Source: Pseudomonas thivervalensis
GTDB taxonomy: Bacteria; Pseudomonadota; Gammaproteobacteria; Pseudomonadales; Pseudomonadaceae
Direction: 5' to 3'
Assembly: GCF_001269655.1 (NCBI RefSeq)
Contig: NZ_LHVE01000014.1
Location: 310,001 to 374,000, forward strand
Length of the DNA stretch: 64,000 nt
Shown: positions 26,560-35,301 of the stretch, in pieces
How positions within the stretch are numbered: position 1 is the first letter of the stretch
Layout of the letters: each line of letters starts with the position of its first letter
Notes under the pieces: generated by a model
The model's database searches: none
What the model saw: the letters and a program-made list of their open reading frames with translations, nothing else
Told to the model about the DNA's origin: nothing
Program-made: the position numbers and the translations under genes

Positions 26560-27408
26560 TCAAAAGGAAACGCCGCCCTCGCCCACCAGTTTCTCCAACG
26601 CCCAGATCAGCACGAAGTCGATCAGCACGATGAGCACGGCAAACGAAAAAACGGTGGGGTCCAGCGATGACACGGTGCGGCTGTACATCCAGATCGGCAC
26701 GGTCATGACATCGATGGTGTAGAGGAAATAGGTCACGGTGAATTCGTTGAACGAGACGATGAACGCCAGCAGCATCCCGGCGAGAATCCCTGACTTCATC
26801 AACGGCACCACCACATCGACAATGGCTCGCCGTGGCGTCGCGCCGAGCATGCGCGCGGCCTCTTCGACTTCACTGCCGATGCCGAGCATGGCGGCGGTGC
26901 AGTTCTTCACAACGAAGGGCAAGGCGAGGATCACGTGGGCAATGACCAGCCGCGAGGTGGTCATCTGGAACGGCAAGCTGTCGAACACCAGCAGCAGCGC
27001 CAACCCCAGCACCACCATGGGAAACACCAGTGGCAACGACATCAGTTGCAGCGCCACGGCCTTGCCACGGAATTCGCAACGGGTCAGCGCGTAGGCCGCC
27101 GGCACCGCGATCAGCGTGGCGAAGATCATTGTCAGGCAGGCCACCAACAGGCTGGTCCCCATTGCCTGGCCCAGGCTCAGCACATCGCTGGCGTCCGGCG
27201 AGACAAAGGTGTGCCAGGCCGCCCGATACCATTGCAGGCTGTAGCTGCTCGGTGGAAAGTCCAGGTTCGCCGCGCCGCTGAAGGACATGACGATCATGGT
27301 CAGGATCGGCAGCACCGCCAGCAGCAGGATGAACGCTGAAAGCAGACCTGCCACACGGCCGGTTTCACCGGGCAGCAACGCCTGGCGTTTATTACTCGAT
27401 ACGCTCAT
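26560..27408 (-). CDS. ABC importer permease (PotC-like)
   Basis: 282 residues with about six membrane helices. The cytoplasmic EAA loop reads EEAARMLGATPRRAIVDVVVPLMKSG, the site where the ATPase docks. Its start overlaps the stop of the upstream permease by 4 bp, so the two are translated together as a heterodimer channel. Confidence 0.92.
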   Translation of the reverse strand: MSVSSNKRQALLPGETGRVAGLLSAFILLLAVLPILTMIVMSFSGAANLDFPPSSYSLQWYRAAWHTFVSPDASDVLSLGQAMGTSLLVACLTMIFATLIAVPAAYALTRCEFRGKAVALQLMSLPLVFPMVVLGLALLLVFDSLPFQMTTSRLVIAHVILALPFVVKNCTAAMLGIGSEVEEAARMLGATPRRAIVDVVVPLMKSGILAGMLLAFIVSFNEFTVTYFLYTIDVMTVPIWMYSRTVSSLDPTVFSFAVLIVLIDFVLIWALEKLVGEGGVSF

Positions 27409-28313
27409 TGAGAGGCCTCCAGCATCCGCCGCCGACGACCGGTGAAATACTCGGAAAGGGTCATGATCAGCAGCGTGGTGACGATCAGCACCACCCCGGC
27501 GGCGGACGCAGCCGGCCAGTTCATCAGCGGAGCGATCTGGTCGTGGACCATCACCGCCAGCATCGGCACTCGTCGACCACCCAACAGCAGCGGCACGACA
27601 AAGCTGCTGGCGTTGTAGGCAAACACCAGCGTCGCGCCGGTGATGATCCCTGGCAGGCTCATGGGCAGCACCACTTGGCGAAACACCTGGAAGCGGCTGG
27701 CGCCGAGGGTGGCGGCGGCCTCTTCATAACTGCGGGCCACGCCACGCATGGCACTGGCGATGGGCAGCACGGCCAGTGGGAATGCCGTCTGGACCAGGCC
27801 CATCAACACGCCGTTCTGGTTGTACAGCAACATGATCGGCCGCTTGATCAAGCCCAGGCCGATGAGCGCCTGATTGAGCATGCCGGCAGGACCGAGGATC
27901 ACCAACCAGCCATAACTTTGCAGCAGCAGGTTGACCAACAACGGCAACAGCACCGCCGCCAGGAACACCCGCCGCAACAACGGCGAGGCCAGGCGCGACA
28001 TCGTGTAAGCCACGGGGATTGCCAGCAGCACGGCGATCACCGCGCTGATCAATGCGAGACGCAAGGTCAGCAACAACGACTTGAGGTAATACGGTTCCAG
28101 TAGCTGCCCATAGCTGGCGAGGCTGAAGCCACTCCACTCAGCGCCCTTGGTGCCGACGCTCATGCGCAGCACCAACAGGCTGGCGGCGATCAGCACGCCG
28201 AGAAACAGCATCGACGGCGAGAGAAAAAACCACGCGCGAGCAGTAGGCGAAAGACTCCGCCGTGAGCGCATTGGCGCAACGCTTTGCGGGTGGGTTAACG
28301 CTTGGTGTTCCAT
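27405..28313 (-). CDS. ABC importer permease (PotB-like)
   Basis: 302 residues. An N-terminal basic cytoplasmic segment (RSRRSLSPTAR) is followed by six membrane helices. The EAA loop is EEAAATLGASRFQVFRQVVLPMSLPG. It is partner of the overlapping downstream permease. A single REP lies in the 121-bp gap between this gene and the binding-protein gene. Confidence 0.92.
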   Translation of the reverse strand: MEHQALTHPQSVAPMRSRRSLSPTARAWFFLSPSMLFLGVLIAASLLVLRMSVGTKGAEWSGFSLASYGQLLEPYYLKSLLLTLRLALISAVIAVLLAIPVAYTMSRLASPLLRRVFLAAVLLPLLVNLLLQSYGWLVILGPAGMLNQALIGLGLIKRPIMLLYNQNGVLMGLVQTAFPLAVLPIASAMRGVARSYEEAAATLGASRFQVFRQVVLPMSLPGIITGATLVFAYNASSFVVPLLLGGRRVPMLAVMVHDQIAPLMNWPAASAAGVVLIVTTLLIMTLSEYFTGRRRRMLEASQ

Positions 28314-28372
28314 GGCAAGGTCTCGTCAGTGGAAAACGACAGAACAAACAAATCTTCAGATACCCAGTTCCC

Positions 28373-28397
28373 TGTGGGAGCGAGCCTGCTCGCGATG
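28373..28397. repeat. Single REP inside the ABC importer operon
   Basis: TGTGGGAGCGAGCCTGCTCGCGA sits between the binding-protein and permease genes. Hairpins at this point in importer operons often protect the upstream mRNA, which would favour binding-protein excess; that role is inferred. Confidence 0.75.
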
Positions 28398-28434
28398 ACG
28401 GCAGCACAGCCAACATCTCCATCTTCGGGAAGGT

Positions 28435-29538
28435 TCAGGAAGAAAAGATTTCCGTGTACCGGCGAATCCACTGGTCATGCACCGTCGCCAGGAAGGCGTT
28501 GTCATGCATGATCGCCTTGTCGGCAATTTGCTCCGGGGTGAGGATGTAGGGGCTCTTGCGCGCCTCGCTAGAAATGATGGCCTTGGCGTTGACCGGGCCG
28601 TTGAAGATGTCTTCGGCCATCTTGCCCTGCACCAGCGGGTCGAGGGAGTGGTCGATGAAGGCGTAGGCCAGGTCGGTGTCGCCGGGGCGGTTTTTCGGCA
28701 TGACCGAGAGCATCAGGTCGGTGTAGAAACCTTCCTTCATGCCGAACGTCGCTCCCAGGCCGTAGGCCGGGTCGCGGATCTGCTTGGGGAAGAACGCCGG
28801 CGCATACAACCCGCCCATGTCCAGGGAACCGGTGCGGAACAGTTCGGCGATCTGATTGGGGTTTTCCCCCAGGGTCATCACCCGATCCTTGAGCTCGGCG
28901 AGTTTCTTGAACCCGGGCTCGATGTTGTGTTCGTCACCGCCGGCCAGCTTGGCGGCGATGATGATCAGGTCCATGGCCTCGGTCCAGTTCGGCGGCGGCA
29001 GGAAGATGTTCGGTGCCAGCTCCGCATCCCACAGCGCAGCGTAGCTGTCCGGTGCCTGTTTCAGGGTACGGGTGCTGTAGACCAGGCTGTTGCACCACAA
29101 CAGGTAACCAATGCCATGGCCGCCAGCCCCCGTGCGGTATTGAGCGGGCACATCGACCAGGTTGGGAATGCGGTTGAGGTCGGGCTTTTCCAGCAGCCCG
29201 GCAGCGGCCAGGCCCTCGGCGCCGACGCCGGCCAGGGTGATGATGTCGTACTGCGGCCGGTCACCACCCGCCTTGAGCTTGGCAACCATTTCCGATGTGC
29301 TGCCGGTGCGGTCAGCGATGACCTTGGCCCCCGTCTTGGCCTCGAACGTCGCCGCGATATTGCGCAGCGCCGCCAACCCGGTGTCATCGGACCAGGTCAG
29401 CAGGCGCAGGGTCTTGCCGACGAACCGCGTGTCGCTGGCCCGGGCGCTGATGAAAGGCACGCTCATGGCGGCCGCCGCGACCGAAACCACACTGGCGGTC
29501 TTGATGAATTGACGTCTGTTCAGATCATGCTCGCCCAT
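28435..29538 (-). CDS. Periplasmic substrate-binding protein of the polyamine-type ABC importer (Tat signal)
   Basis: 367 residues from the ATG at 29538; longer in-frame versions lack homology. The N-terminus LNRRQFIKTA followed by a hydrophobic stretch and ISARA is a twin-arginine export signal. Mature protein is a type II periplasmic binding fold (LRLLTWSDDTGL, AKVIADRTGSTSEMVAKLKAG, YDIITLAGVGAEGL), of the PotD/PotF family. The preceding aldehyde dehydrogenase stop is 216 bp away, so it may have its own promoter or be read through. Confidence 0.9.
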   Translation of the reverse strand: MGEHDLNRRQFIKTASVVSVAAAAMSVPFISARASDTRFVGKTLRLLTWSDDTGLAALRNIAATFEAKTGAKVIADRTGSTSEMVAKLKAGGDRPQYDIITLAGVGAEGLAAAGLLEKPDLNRIPNLVDVPAQYRTGAGGHGIGYLLWCNSLVYSTRTLKQAPDSYAALWDAELAPNIFLPPPNWTEAMDLIIIAAKLAGGDEHNIEPGFKKLAELKDRVMTLGENPNQIAELFRTGSLDMGGLYAPAFFPKQIRDPAYGLGATFGMKEGFYTDLMLSVMPKNRPGDTDLAYAFIDHSLDPLVQGKMAEDIFNGPVNAKAIISSEARKSPYILTPEQIADKAIMHDNAFLATVHDQWIRRYTEIFSS

Positions 29539-29754
29539 GGAGGACTCCCTTTGTTCTTTTAAGTATGAGGTGGGTAAGAACCGCTGCGCCCGCACCGTTC
29601 GACGCCGGTCAAAGCCCCGTATCGCAAGGGCTTCGCCGCCGCCTGCGGCCATCCTGAGGTTGTGCAAAATCCCTGACTATCGAAAAAAACTCATTGAAGC
29701 CATGTCCCTGGCGCATGCCTTTTTTCGAGGCATGCGTGACCTGATAACGTGCCG

Positions 29755-31203
29755 TCAGACGGCCCGTACCACATGCTTGATTTCCTGGAACGCCGCCAGC
29801 CCCCAGGGCCCCAGCTCCCGGCCCAGGCTGCTCTGCTTGTAACCACCCCACGCTGCCTGGGGGAAAATCACCTGGGGCGCGTTGATCCACACCAGCCCTG
29901 CCTGCAAGGCGTTGGCCACCTCTTCGGCAGCCGTCGTATCACGGCTGATCACACTGGCCACCAAGCCGAAACGGCTGTCGTTGGCCAGGGCGATCGCCTC
30001 CGCTTGGGAGCTGAAACGGCGTACGCACAGCACCGGCCCGAAAATCTCTTCGCACCACAACGCACTGTCGAGGGGCACGTCGGTGAAGATTGTCGGCTGT
30101 AAAAAAAAGCCCCGAGTCAGATGCGCGGGTCGTTGCCCACCGCACACCAGCGTCGCCCCGGCGCTCAAGCCACGGTCGATGTGTCCCAGCACCTGCTGGT
30201 ATTGCGCCTGGTTGACCAGTGCGCCCATTTCCACGTCCGGGTCGAAGGGGTCGGCCACGCGGATCGCTTCGGCGCGTTGCTTGAGCCGTTGCAGGAATTC
30301 ATCGGCCAGCTCGTCGGCGACCAGCACGCGGCTGGTGGCCGAGCACATCTGCCCGGCATTGAAAAAGCCGCCACCACAGGCCAGCTCCACCGCCAGGTCC
30401 AGGTCGGCGTCGGCCAGCACCAGCAAGGACGATTTGCCGCCCAGTTCCAGGCTCACGCCCTTCACCGTTTCCGCCGCCCGTTGCATCACTTGCACGCCCA
30501 CCGCATTGCTGCCGGTGAAGGAAATCTTCGCCACCCGAGGGTCTGACGCCAGCGGCGCGCCGACCGCCAGGCCCGTGCCACAGACCAGGTTGAACACGCC
30601 GTCAGGCAAGCCGCATCCGGCGATGATCGAAGCCAGTTCCAGCTCCGGCAACGGCGTGACTTCAGAGGGCTTGAGCACCACGCAGCAGCCGGCCGCCAAC
30701 GCCGGCGCGAGTTTCCAGGCGGTGGTGACCATCGGGAAATTCCACGGCACGATCAAGCCGACCACGCCGCAGGGCTCGCGGCGAAGGCGTGCGGTGAAAT
30801 CTTCGCTGGGCAACGCCAGCGGACTGTCCTGTCGAACGTCGAGCCCTTCGGCCAACTCGGCGTAATACTCGAAGGTGGCGACCACATCGTCGACATCGAT
30901 GGCCGCTTCGAACAGCGGTTTACCGTTGTTGCTCGATTGCAGGTGCATCAGCCGTTCACGAGTCTCCCGCACGCCAGCAGCGATACGGCGCAGCAACGCG
31001 CCGCGTTCGGCGCCCGAGGTGTTCGACCATGGGCCGAAAGCCTGGGTAGCGGCGTCCAAGGCTTGATCGACAGCCTGTTCATCGCCGCCATAAACGGTGG
31101 TCAGCAGCGCTTCGGTCGCCGGATTGATCACCCGCAGCGGTTGATCGCCGGCCAACCACTCGCTATTGATGTACAGCCCGTCTTGCGTCGTAGGGAAATT
31201 CAT
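29755..31203 (-). CDS. NAD(P)-dependent aldehyde dehydrogenase
   Basis: 482 residues from the ATG at 31203. The catalytic cysteine is in FNAGQMCSATSR and the general-base glutamate in VSLELGGKSS; the Rossmann region is VPWNFPMVTTAWKLAPALAAG. It oxidises an aldehyde to the acid, resembling betaine/4-aminobutyraldehyde-type dehydrogenases. Its start overlaps the stop of the upstream decarboxylase gene as ATGA, so it probably takes that enzyme's product, 4-guanidinobutyraldehyde if the AruI assignment holds. A GCATGCC / GGCATGC hairpin lies after the stop but without a U run. Confidence 0.92.
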   Translation of the reverse strand: MNFPTTQDGLYINSEWLAGDQPLRVINPATEALLTTVYGGDEQAVDQALDAATQAFGPWSNTSGAERGALLRRIAAGVRETRERLMHLQSSNNGKPLFEAAIDVDDVVATFEYYAELAEGLDVRQDSPLALPSEDFTARLRREPCGVVGLIVPWNFPMVTTAWKLAPALAAGCCVVLKPSEVTPLPELELASIIAGCGLPDGVFNLVCGTGLAVGAPLASDPRVAKISFTGSNAVGVQVMQRAAETVKGVSLELGGKSSLLVLADADLDLAVELACGGGFFNAGQMCSATSRVLVADELADEFLQRLKQRAEAIRVADPFDPDVEMGALVNQAQYQQVLGHIDRGLSAGATLVCGGQRPAHLTRGFFLQPTIFTDVPLDSALWCEEIFGPVLCVRRFSSQAEAIALANDSRFGLVASVISRDTTAAEEVANALQAGLVWINAPQVIFPQAAWGGYKQSSLGRELGPWGLAAFQEIKHVVRAV

Positions 31204-32837
31204 TTGGCCACCTGTGTCATCCAGGTTGCCTGGTCGATTTCGATCAGCGTCGGGCCCTGCCGGTCGCAAGCGACGAGTAACGCGGCGTGCAGTTGCGCGA
31301 CGCCGTCGATGGCTTCGGCAGCGCAGCCCAAGGCCTTGGCGACACCGACGAAGTCCGGGGTATGGATGTCCACGCCCACCGGTTCGATGGCGCGGTTGAC
31401 CATGTATTTCTTGATCTCTTCGTAGCCCTGGTTATTCCACAGCAGCACGATCACCGGGGTGCGCGCCTCCACGGCGCTGGCCAGTTCCGGCAGGGTGAAC
31501 TGCAACCCGCCGTCGCCGATCAGGCACACCACGGGCGGGCGGCCGTGTCGCTTGTCGACACCGCCGAGCCAGGCGCCGATAGCCGCCGGCAACGCGTAGC
31601 CGAGGGTGCCGTAGCCGGTGGAGGAATTGAACCAGCGGCGCGGCCGCTCCAGGTTGAAGGTCAGGTTGCCGGAGTACACCGGTTGCGTGGAATCACCGAC
31701 GAATACCGCATCCGGCAATGCCTGCAAGACCGTGTCGAGAAACATCGTCTGGGCGCGGGTCGCGGCGTCCCAACTGCCTTGAAGGTCCGCGCGCAACCGG
31801 GCGGCCCGCGCCGCCCCCCAATCGTCACGGCGCTCGGCCAAGGCTTGCCGGTCCAATTCGTCGAGCAAGGCCCGGGCGGCGATACGGGCGTCGGCCACCA
31901 GCGCCAGGTGCGGCGGGTAGTTGCGCACCGTCTGGTCCGGGTCAATGTCGATCCGCACCAGCGCACCGGGAATGTCGAAGCCACCGGCAAAAGTGACGTC
32001 GTAATCGGTCTCGGCCAGTTCGGTGCCGATGGCCAGCACCACATCCGCCTCGGCCACCAACGCGCGGGTGGCGACCAGGCTCTGGGTCGAGCCGATCAGC
32101 AACGGATGACGCGCAGGCAACAGGCCCTTGGCATTGATGGTCAACGCCACGGGGGCACCGAGGCGTTCGGCCAGTTCCGTCAATTCAGCCCCTGCGTCGA
32201 TGGCACCGCCACCGGCGAGGATCAAAGGACGTCGCGCCGTCGCCAGCAGGCTGGCGATCTGTTGCACCGCCGCCGGGGCGGCACCGGCGCGGTGGATGCT
32301 CACCGGCACGCTGGCGAGCAGCGCGTCGGCGTCTTCGACCAGCACATCCAACGGAATCTCGATGTGCACCGGCCGCGGTCGCCCGGCCTGGAACAAGGCA
32401 AAAGCCCGGGCCAGCACACTGGGCAATTCGGCAGCCGACATCAGCGTGTGGGAAAACGCCGCGACACCGCCCACCAGCGCGCTCTGGTTCGGCAGTTCAT
32501 GGAGCTTGCCGCGTCCGCCGCCCAACTGGCTGCGTGACTGTACGCTGGAGATCACCAGCATCGGGATCGAATCGGCGTAGGCCTGGCCCATGGCGGTGGT
32601 GATGTTGGTCATGCCGGGGCCAGTGATGATGAAACACACGCCAGGCTTGCCGCTGACCCGGGCATAACCGTCGGCCATGAAACCTGCGCCCTGTTCATGA
32701 CGCGGCGTCACGTGGCGGATGCTTGAGCGGGCCAACCCGCGATACAACTCGACGGTGTGCACGCCCGGGATGCCGAAGACCTGCTCCACGCCATAGCCTT
32801 CAAGTAACTTGACCAATACTTCGCCGCACGTCGCCAT
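31200..32837 (-). CDS. Thiamine-diphosphate 2-keto acid decarboxylase (AruI-like, 5-guanidino-2-oxopentanoate decarboxylase)
   Basis: 545 residues. The TPP glutamate lies in RHEQGAGFMADGYAR, and the TPP/Mg motif is GDGGLQFTLPELAS ending in LLWNNQ. The N-terminus FGIPGVHTVELYRGLARS closely recalls P. aeruginosa AruI rather than acetolactate synthase. Predicted reaction: 2-ketoarginine to 4-guanidinobutyraldehyde and CO2, the second step of the arginine transaminase pathway. ATG 32837 is chosen because AAGG is 8 bases upstream; ATG 32843 is possible. No arginine transaminase gene (aruH) is visible, so the substrate remains uncertain. The operon includes the aldehyde dehydrogenase and probably the ABC importer. 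Confidence 0.82.
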   Translation of the reverse strand: MATCGEVLVKLLEGYGVEQVFGIPGVHTVELYRGLARSSIRHVTPRHEQGAGFMADGYARVSGKPGVCFIITGPGMTNITTAMGQAYADSIPMLVISSVQSRSQLGGGRGKLHELPNQSALVGGVAAFSHTLMSAAELPSVLARAFALFQAGRPRPVHIEIPLDVLVEDADALLASVPVSIHRAGAAPAAVQQIASLLATARRPLILAGGGAIDAGAELTELAERLGAPVALTINAKGLLPARHPLLIGSTQSLVATRALVAEADVVLAIGTELAETDYDVTFAGGFDIPGALVRIDIDPDQTVRNYPPHLALVADARIAARALLDELDRQALAERRDDWGAARAARLRADLQGSWDAATRAQTMFLDTVLQALPDAVFVGDSTQPVYSGNLTFNLERPRRWFNSSTGYGTLGYALPAAIGAWLGGVDKRHGRPPVVCLIGDGGLQFTLPELASAVEARTPVIVLLWNNQGYEEIKKYMVNRAIEPVGVDIHTPDFVGVAKALGCAAEAIDGVAQLHAALLVACDRQGPTLIEIDQATWMTQVAK

Positions 32838-32997
32838 TGCCATTGCCTTTTTCTTGTCTTGCAAAGGAGCCCCGCACGACAAGCGGCGAGCCCCTTTTGC
32901 TGTGGGGGAATGGCGTTATTGGAACGGTCAGGCCATAGCGGCAACAATGGATAAAAAGTCATACTAGCCATGTCCTCACGTCATGGCTTGGATCCAA

Positions 32998-33879
32998 ATG
33001 AAACGACTCCCACCGCTGCCGACGTTGCACACTTTTCTAATCACGGCCCAGTGCTGCAACTTCACCCGCGCCGCCGAACAATTGCACATCACCCAGGGCG
33101 CGGTGAGCCGGCAGATCGCCGGGCTGGAGGATCATCTGGGTTATGCGCTGTTCCAGCGCCAGGCACGCGGCTTGAGCCTGACCGCCGAGGGCCAGGCGTG
33201 GCTGCCTCGGGTGCAACAGGTGTTCAGCCTGATCGGCGAAGCGGTCGAGCAGATCGGCGAGAAGCGCCAGACCTTGCAACTCAAGGCCCCGACCTGCGTG
33301 ATGCGCTGGTTGCTGCCGCGCCTGTTGCAATGGCAGAAGGAACGACCGGACGTGCCGGTGGAACTGACCACCACGGTCCGGCACGGCGTGGATTTCCAGC
33401 GTGAGGCGTTCGACGCGGCGGTGATCTACGGCCCGCAGCCCGATGCATCATTGGCCTGCCTGCACCTGTTCGACGAACAACTGACGCCCGTGTGCTCCCG
33501 CCCGCTGCTGGAGGGTCCCGTGCCGCTGCGTGAACCCGCCGATCTGCAACAACATCTGCTGCTGCATCCCACCGCCGACGAACGCGACTGGAACGCCTGG
33601 CTGGCCGTGGCCGACGTGCGTTTGAGCAATGTCAGCAAGGGCCAGCATTTCGAAACCCTGGACCTGGCGATGTCCATGGCCTCCCAGGGCACGGGCGTGG
33701 CGATTGGCGACTGGTCGCTGATCGGCGAAGACCTCAGCGCCGGCCGGCTGGTGATGCCGTTCGAGCTGAAGGTCAGAACCGGGCTGGGTTATCACCTGGT
33801 CCACCCGCACAAACCCAAGGCTTCGGGGCCGTTGCAGGAATTGATGGAGTGGTTGGTGGAGCAGGCCCGGGCGCGGTAG
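32998..33879 (+). CDS. LysR-family regulator (GcvA-like)
   Basis: 293 residues if started at ATG 32998 (MKRLPPLPTLHTFL), 298 if at 32983. The winged helix-turn-helix is CCNFTRAAEQLHITQGAVSRQIAGLEDHLG, followed by the usual substrate-binding domain. Divergently placed about 160 bp from the AruI-like decarboxylase gene, so it probably regulates that catabolic unit. The inducer would be its substrate or an intermediate. T-N11-A palindromes in the gap were not clear by eye. Confidence 0.88.
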   Translation: MKRLPPLPTLHTFLITAQCCNFTRAAEQLHITQGAVSRQIAGLEDHLGYALFQRQARGLSLTAEGQAWLPRVQQVFSLIGEAVEQIGEKRQTLQLKAPTCVMRWLLPRLLQWQKERPDVPVELTTTVRHGVDFQREAFDAAVIYGPQPDASLACLHLFDEQLTPVCSRPLLEGPVPLREPADLQQHLLLHPTADERDWNAWLAVADVRLSNVSKGQHFETLDLAMSMASQGTGVAIGDWSLIGEDLSAGRLVMPFELKVRTGLGYHLVHPHKPKASGPLQELMEWLVEQARAR

Positions 33880-33913
33880 CTGCTAACCCCGATCCCTCAA
33901 GGGCGACTGAAAC

Positions 33914-34040
33914 TGTGGCGAGGGAGCTTGCTCCCGCTGGGTTGCGAAGCGACCCCATGACCTACCAGGCACCTTGATGCCTTGGGCTGAACCCTAGGGG
34001 GCTGCTGCGCAGCCCAGCGGGAGCAAGCTCCCTCGCCACA
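33914..34040. repeat. REP doublet (type A)
   Basis: Inverted TGTGGCGAGGGAGCTTGCTCCCGC arms separated by about 80 bp, in the gap between the convergent LysR and hydrolase genes. Confidence 0.88.
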
Positions 34041-34072
34041 AAAGCTGGGCAGTTCTCAAGAACCTGGGGTTA

Positions 34073-35092
34073 TCAGAGCAGGTTCGGCGCCTGCGCCGGC
34101 TCGACCTGCGCCCAGTGCGACGTGTCTTCGCGGTGCTGCTGCAGGTACGGCAACACCGTCCCCAGCAACGGTTCCTTGAAGGCCTCCTGGAAACGATGGG
34201 CCAGGCCCGGGATCAGTTTCAATTGGCTGCCTTGGATATGCGCCGCCAAGTGCACGCCGTGCATCACCGGCAACAAAGGGTCGGCGGTGCCGTGAACGAC
34301 CAGGGTCGGCACCCGCAGTTGATTGAGCAGCGCCACCCGGCTCGGCTCGGCCATGATCGCCATGATCTGGCGCTGCACGCCTTCGGGATTGAAGGCCCGG
34401 TCGTAGGCCACGGCGGCTTGATGCAACAAGGCCTGGCGATCATCCACTACCATCGGGCTGCCCAACGCGGCCAGCAGATCGGCTTGCTGCTGCAACGCCG
34501 CTTCGCGATTCGGCGCACTGCGCCGCGACAGCAACTGCACCAGCGCGGCGCTGGGCGCGGGCAAGCCTTCGGCACCGGAACTGGTCATGATCAGCGTCAG
34601 GCTTTCGACCCGCTGCGGCGCCATCGCCGCCATGTGTTGGGCGATCATCCCGCCCATGCTCGCGCCCAGCACGTGGAAGCGTTGCACTTGCAAGGCATCC
34701 ATCAGCCCCAGCCCGTCGTCCGCCATGTCCGTCAGGGTATAAGGCGCGGCCACGGGCAAGCCGAGTTTGTAGCGCAGGGCTTCAAAGGTCAGGTTGGCGC
34801 TGCCCGGAGCCTGGCGCCAGGTGGTCAGGCCGACATCGCGGTTGTCATAGCGGATCACCCGGAAACCCTGCTCGCACAGGGCGACCACCACTTCGTCCGG
34901 CCAATGGATCAACTGCCCACCCAGGCCCATCACCAAGAGCAAGGCAGGATCCGAAGCACGACCAATGCTCTGGTACGCCAGGCTCACCTGATCCAGATCG
35001 ACACGTTGGGTGGCAACATTGACATCACAACGAGACGCCGCCATCGACGGCAGGCCGAAAAACAGCGCGGCCAGGAAAATGAATATACGCAT
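34073..35092 (-). CDS. Exported alpha/beta-fold hydrolase
   Basis: 339 residues from ATG 35092. N-terminal signal peptide (MRIFIFLAALFFGLPSMA). The nucleophile elbow is GASMGG, the oxyanion region LLVMGLGGQL, and the acid and histidine are probably in VHGTADPLLPV and PGLAHRFQE. It may be an esterase, lipase or haloperoxidase-like hydrolase; the substrate is unknown. It is the only gene between two REP doublets and shows no operon partner. Confidence 0.85.
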   Translation of the reverse strand: MRIFIFLAALFFGLPSMAASRCDVNVATQRVDLDQVSLAYQSIGRASDPALLLVMGLGGQLIHWPDEVVVALCEQGFRVIRYDNRDVGLTTWRQAPGSANLTFEALRYKLGLPVAAPYTLTDMADDGLGLMDALQVQRFHVLGASMGGMIAQHMAAMAPQRVESLTLIMTSSGAEGLPAPSAALVQLLSRRSAPNREAALQQQADLLAALGSPMVVDDRQALLHQAAVAYDRAFNPEGVQRQIMAIMAEPSRVALLNQLRVPTLVVHGTADPLLPVMHGVHLAAHIQGSQLKLIPGLAHRFQEAFKEPLLGTVLPYLQQHREDTSHWAQVEPAQAPNLL

Positions 35093-35190
35093 GAACAAAC
35101 ACCAAAACGCAGAACCCCAGTAGAGCGCGAGTCTGATGAAGTTTGTTCAAGCGCGCTGCCACAGTTGCGTGACAGTTTGATGAAGATTGC

Positions 35191-35301
35191 GTAGGAGCTG
35201 CCGAAGGCTGCGATCTTTTGATCTAGATCTGCTGTTTTTTATACTTCTGACTCAATTGTCTGGGGAAAGATCGCAGCCTCGCTTCGCTCGACAGCTCCTA
35301 C
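35191..35301. repeat. REP doublet of the GTAGGAGCTGCCGAAGGCTGCGATC type, right arm inside metE
   Basis: The left arm GTAGGAGCTGCCGAAGGCTG and the right arm CGACAGCTCCTAC with AAGATCGCAGCC form an inverted pair (type C here). The right arm (35267-35301) lies within the metE coding sequence. The same family recurs at 61984-62079. Confidence 0.85.

Noticed and set aside
29716..29739. GCATGCC / GGCATGC hairpin after the aldehyde dehydrogenase as terminator
   Set aside because: It has no U run on the transcribed strand, so I do not call it a terminator.
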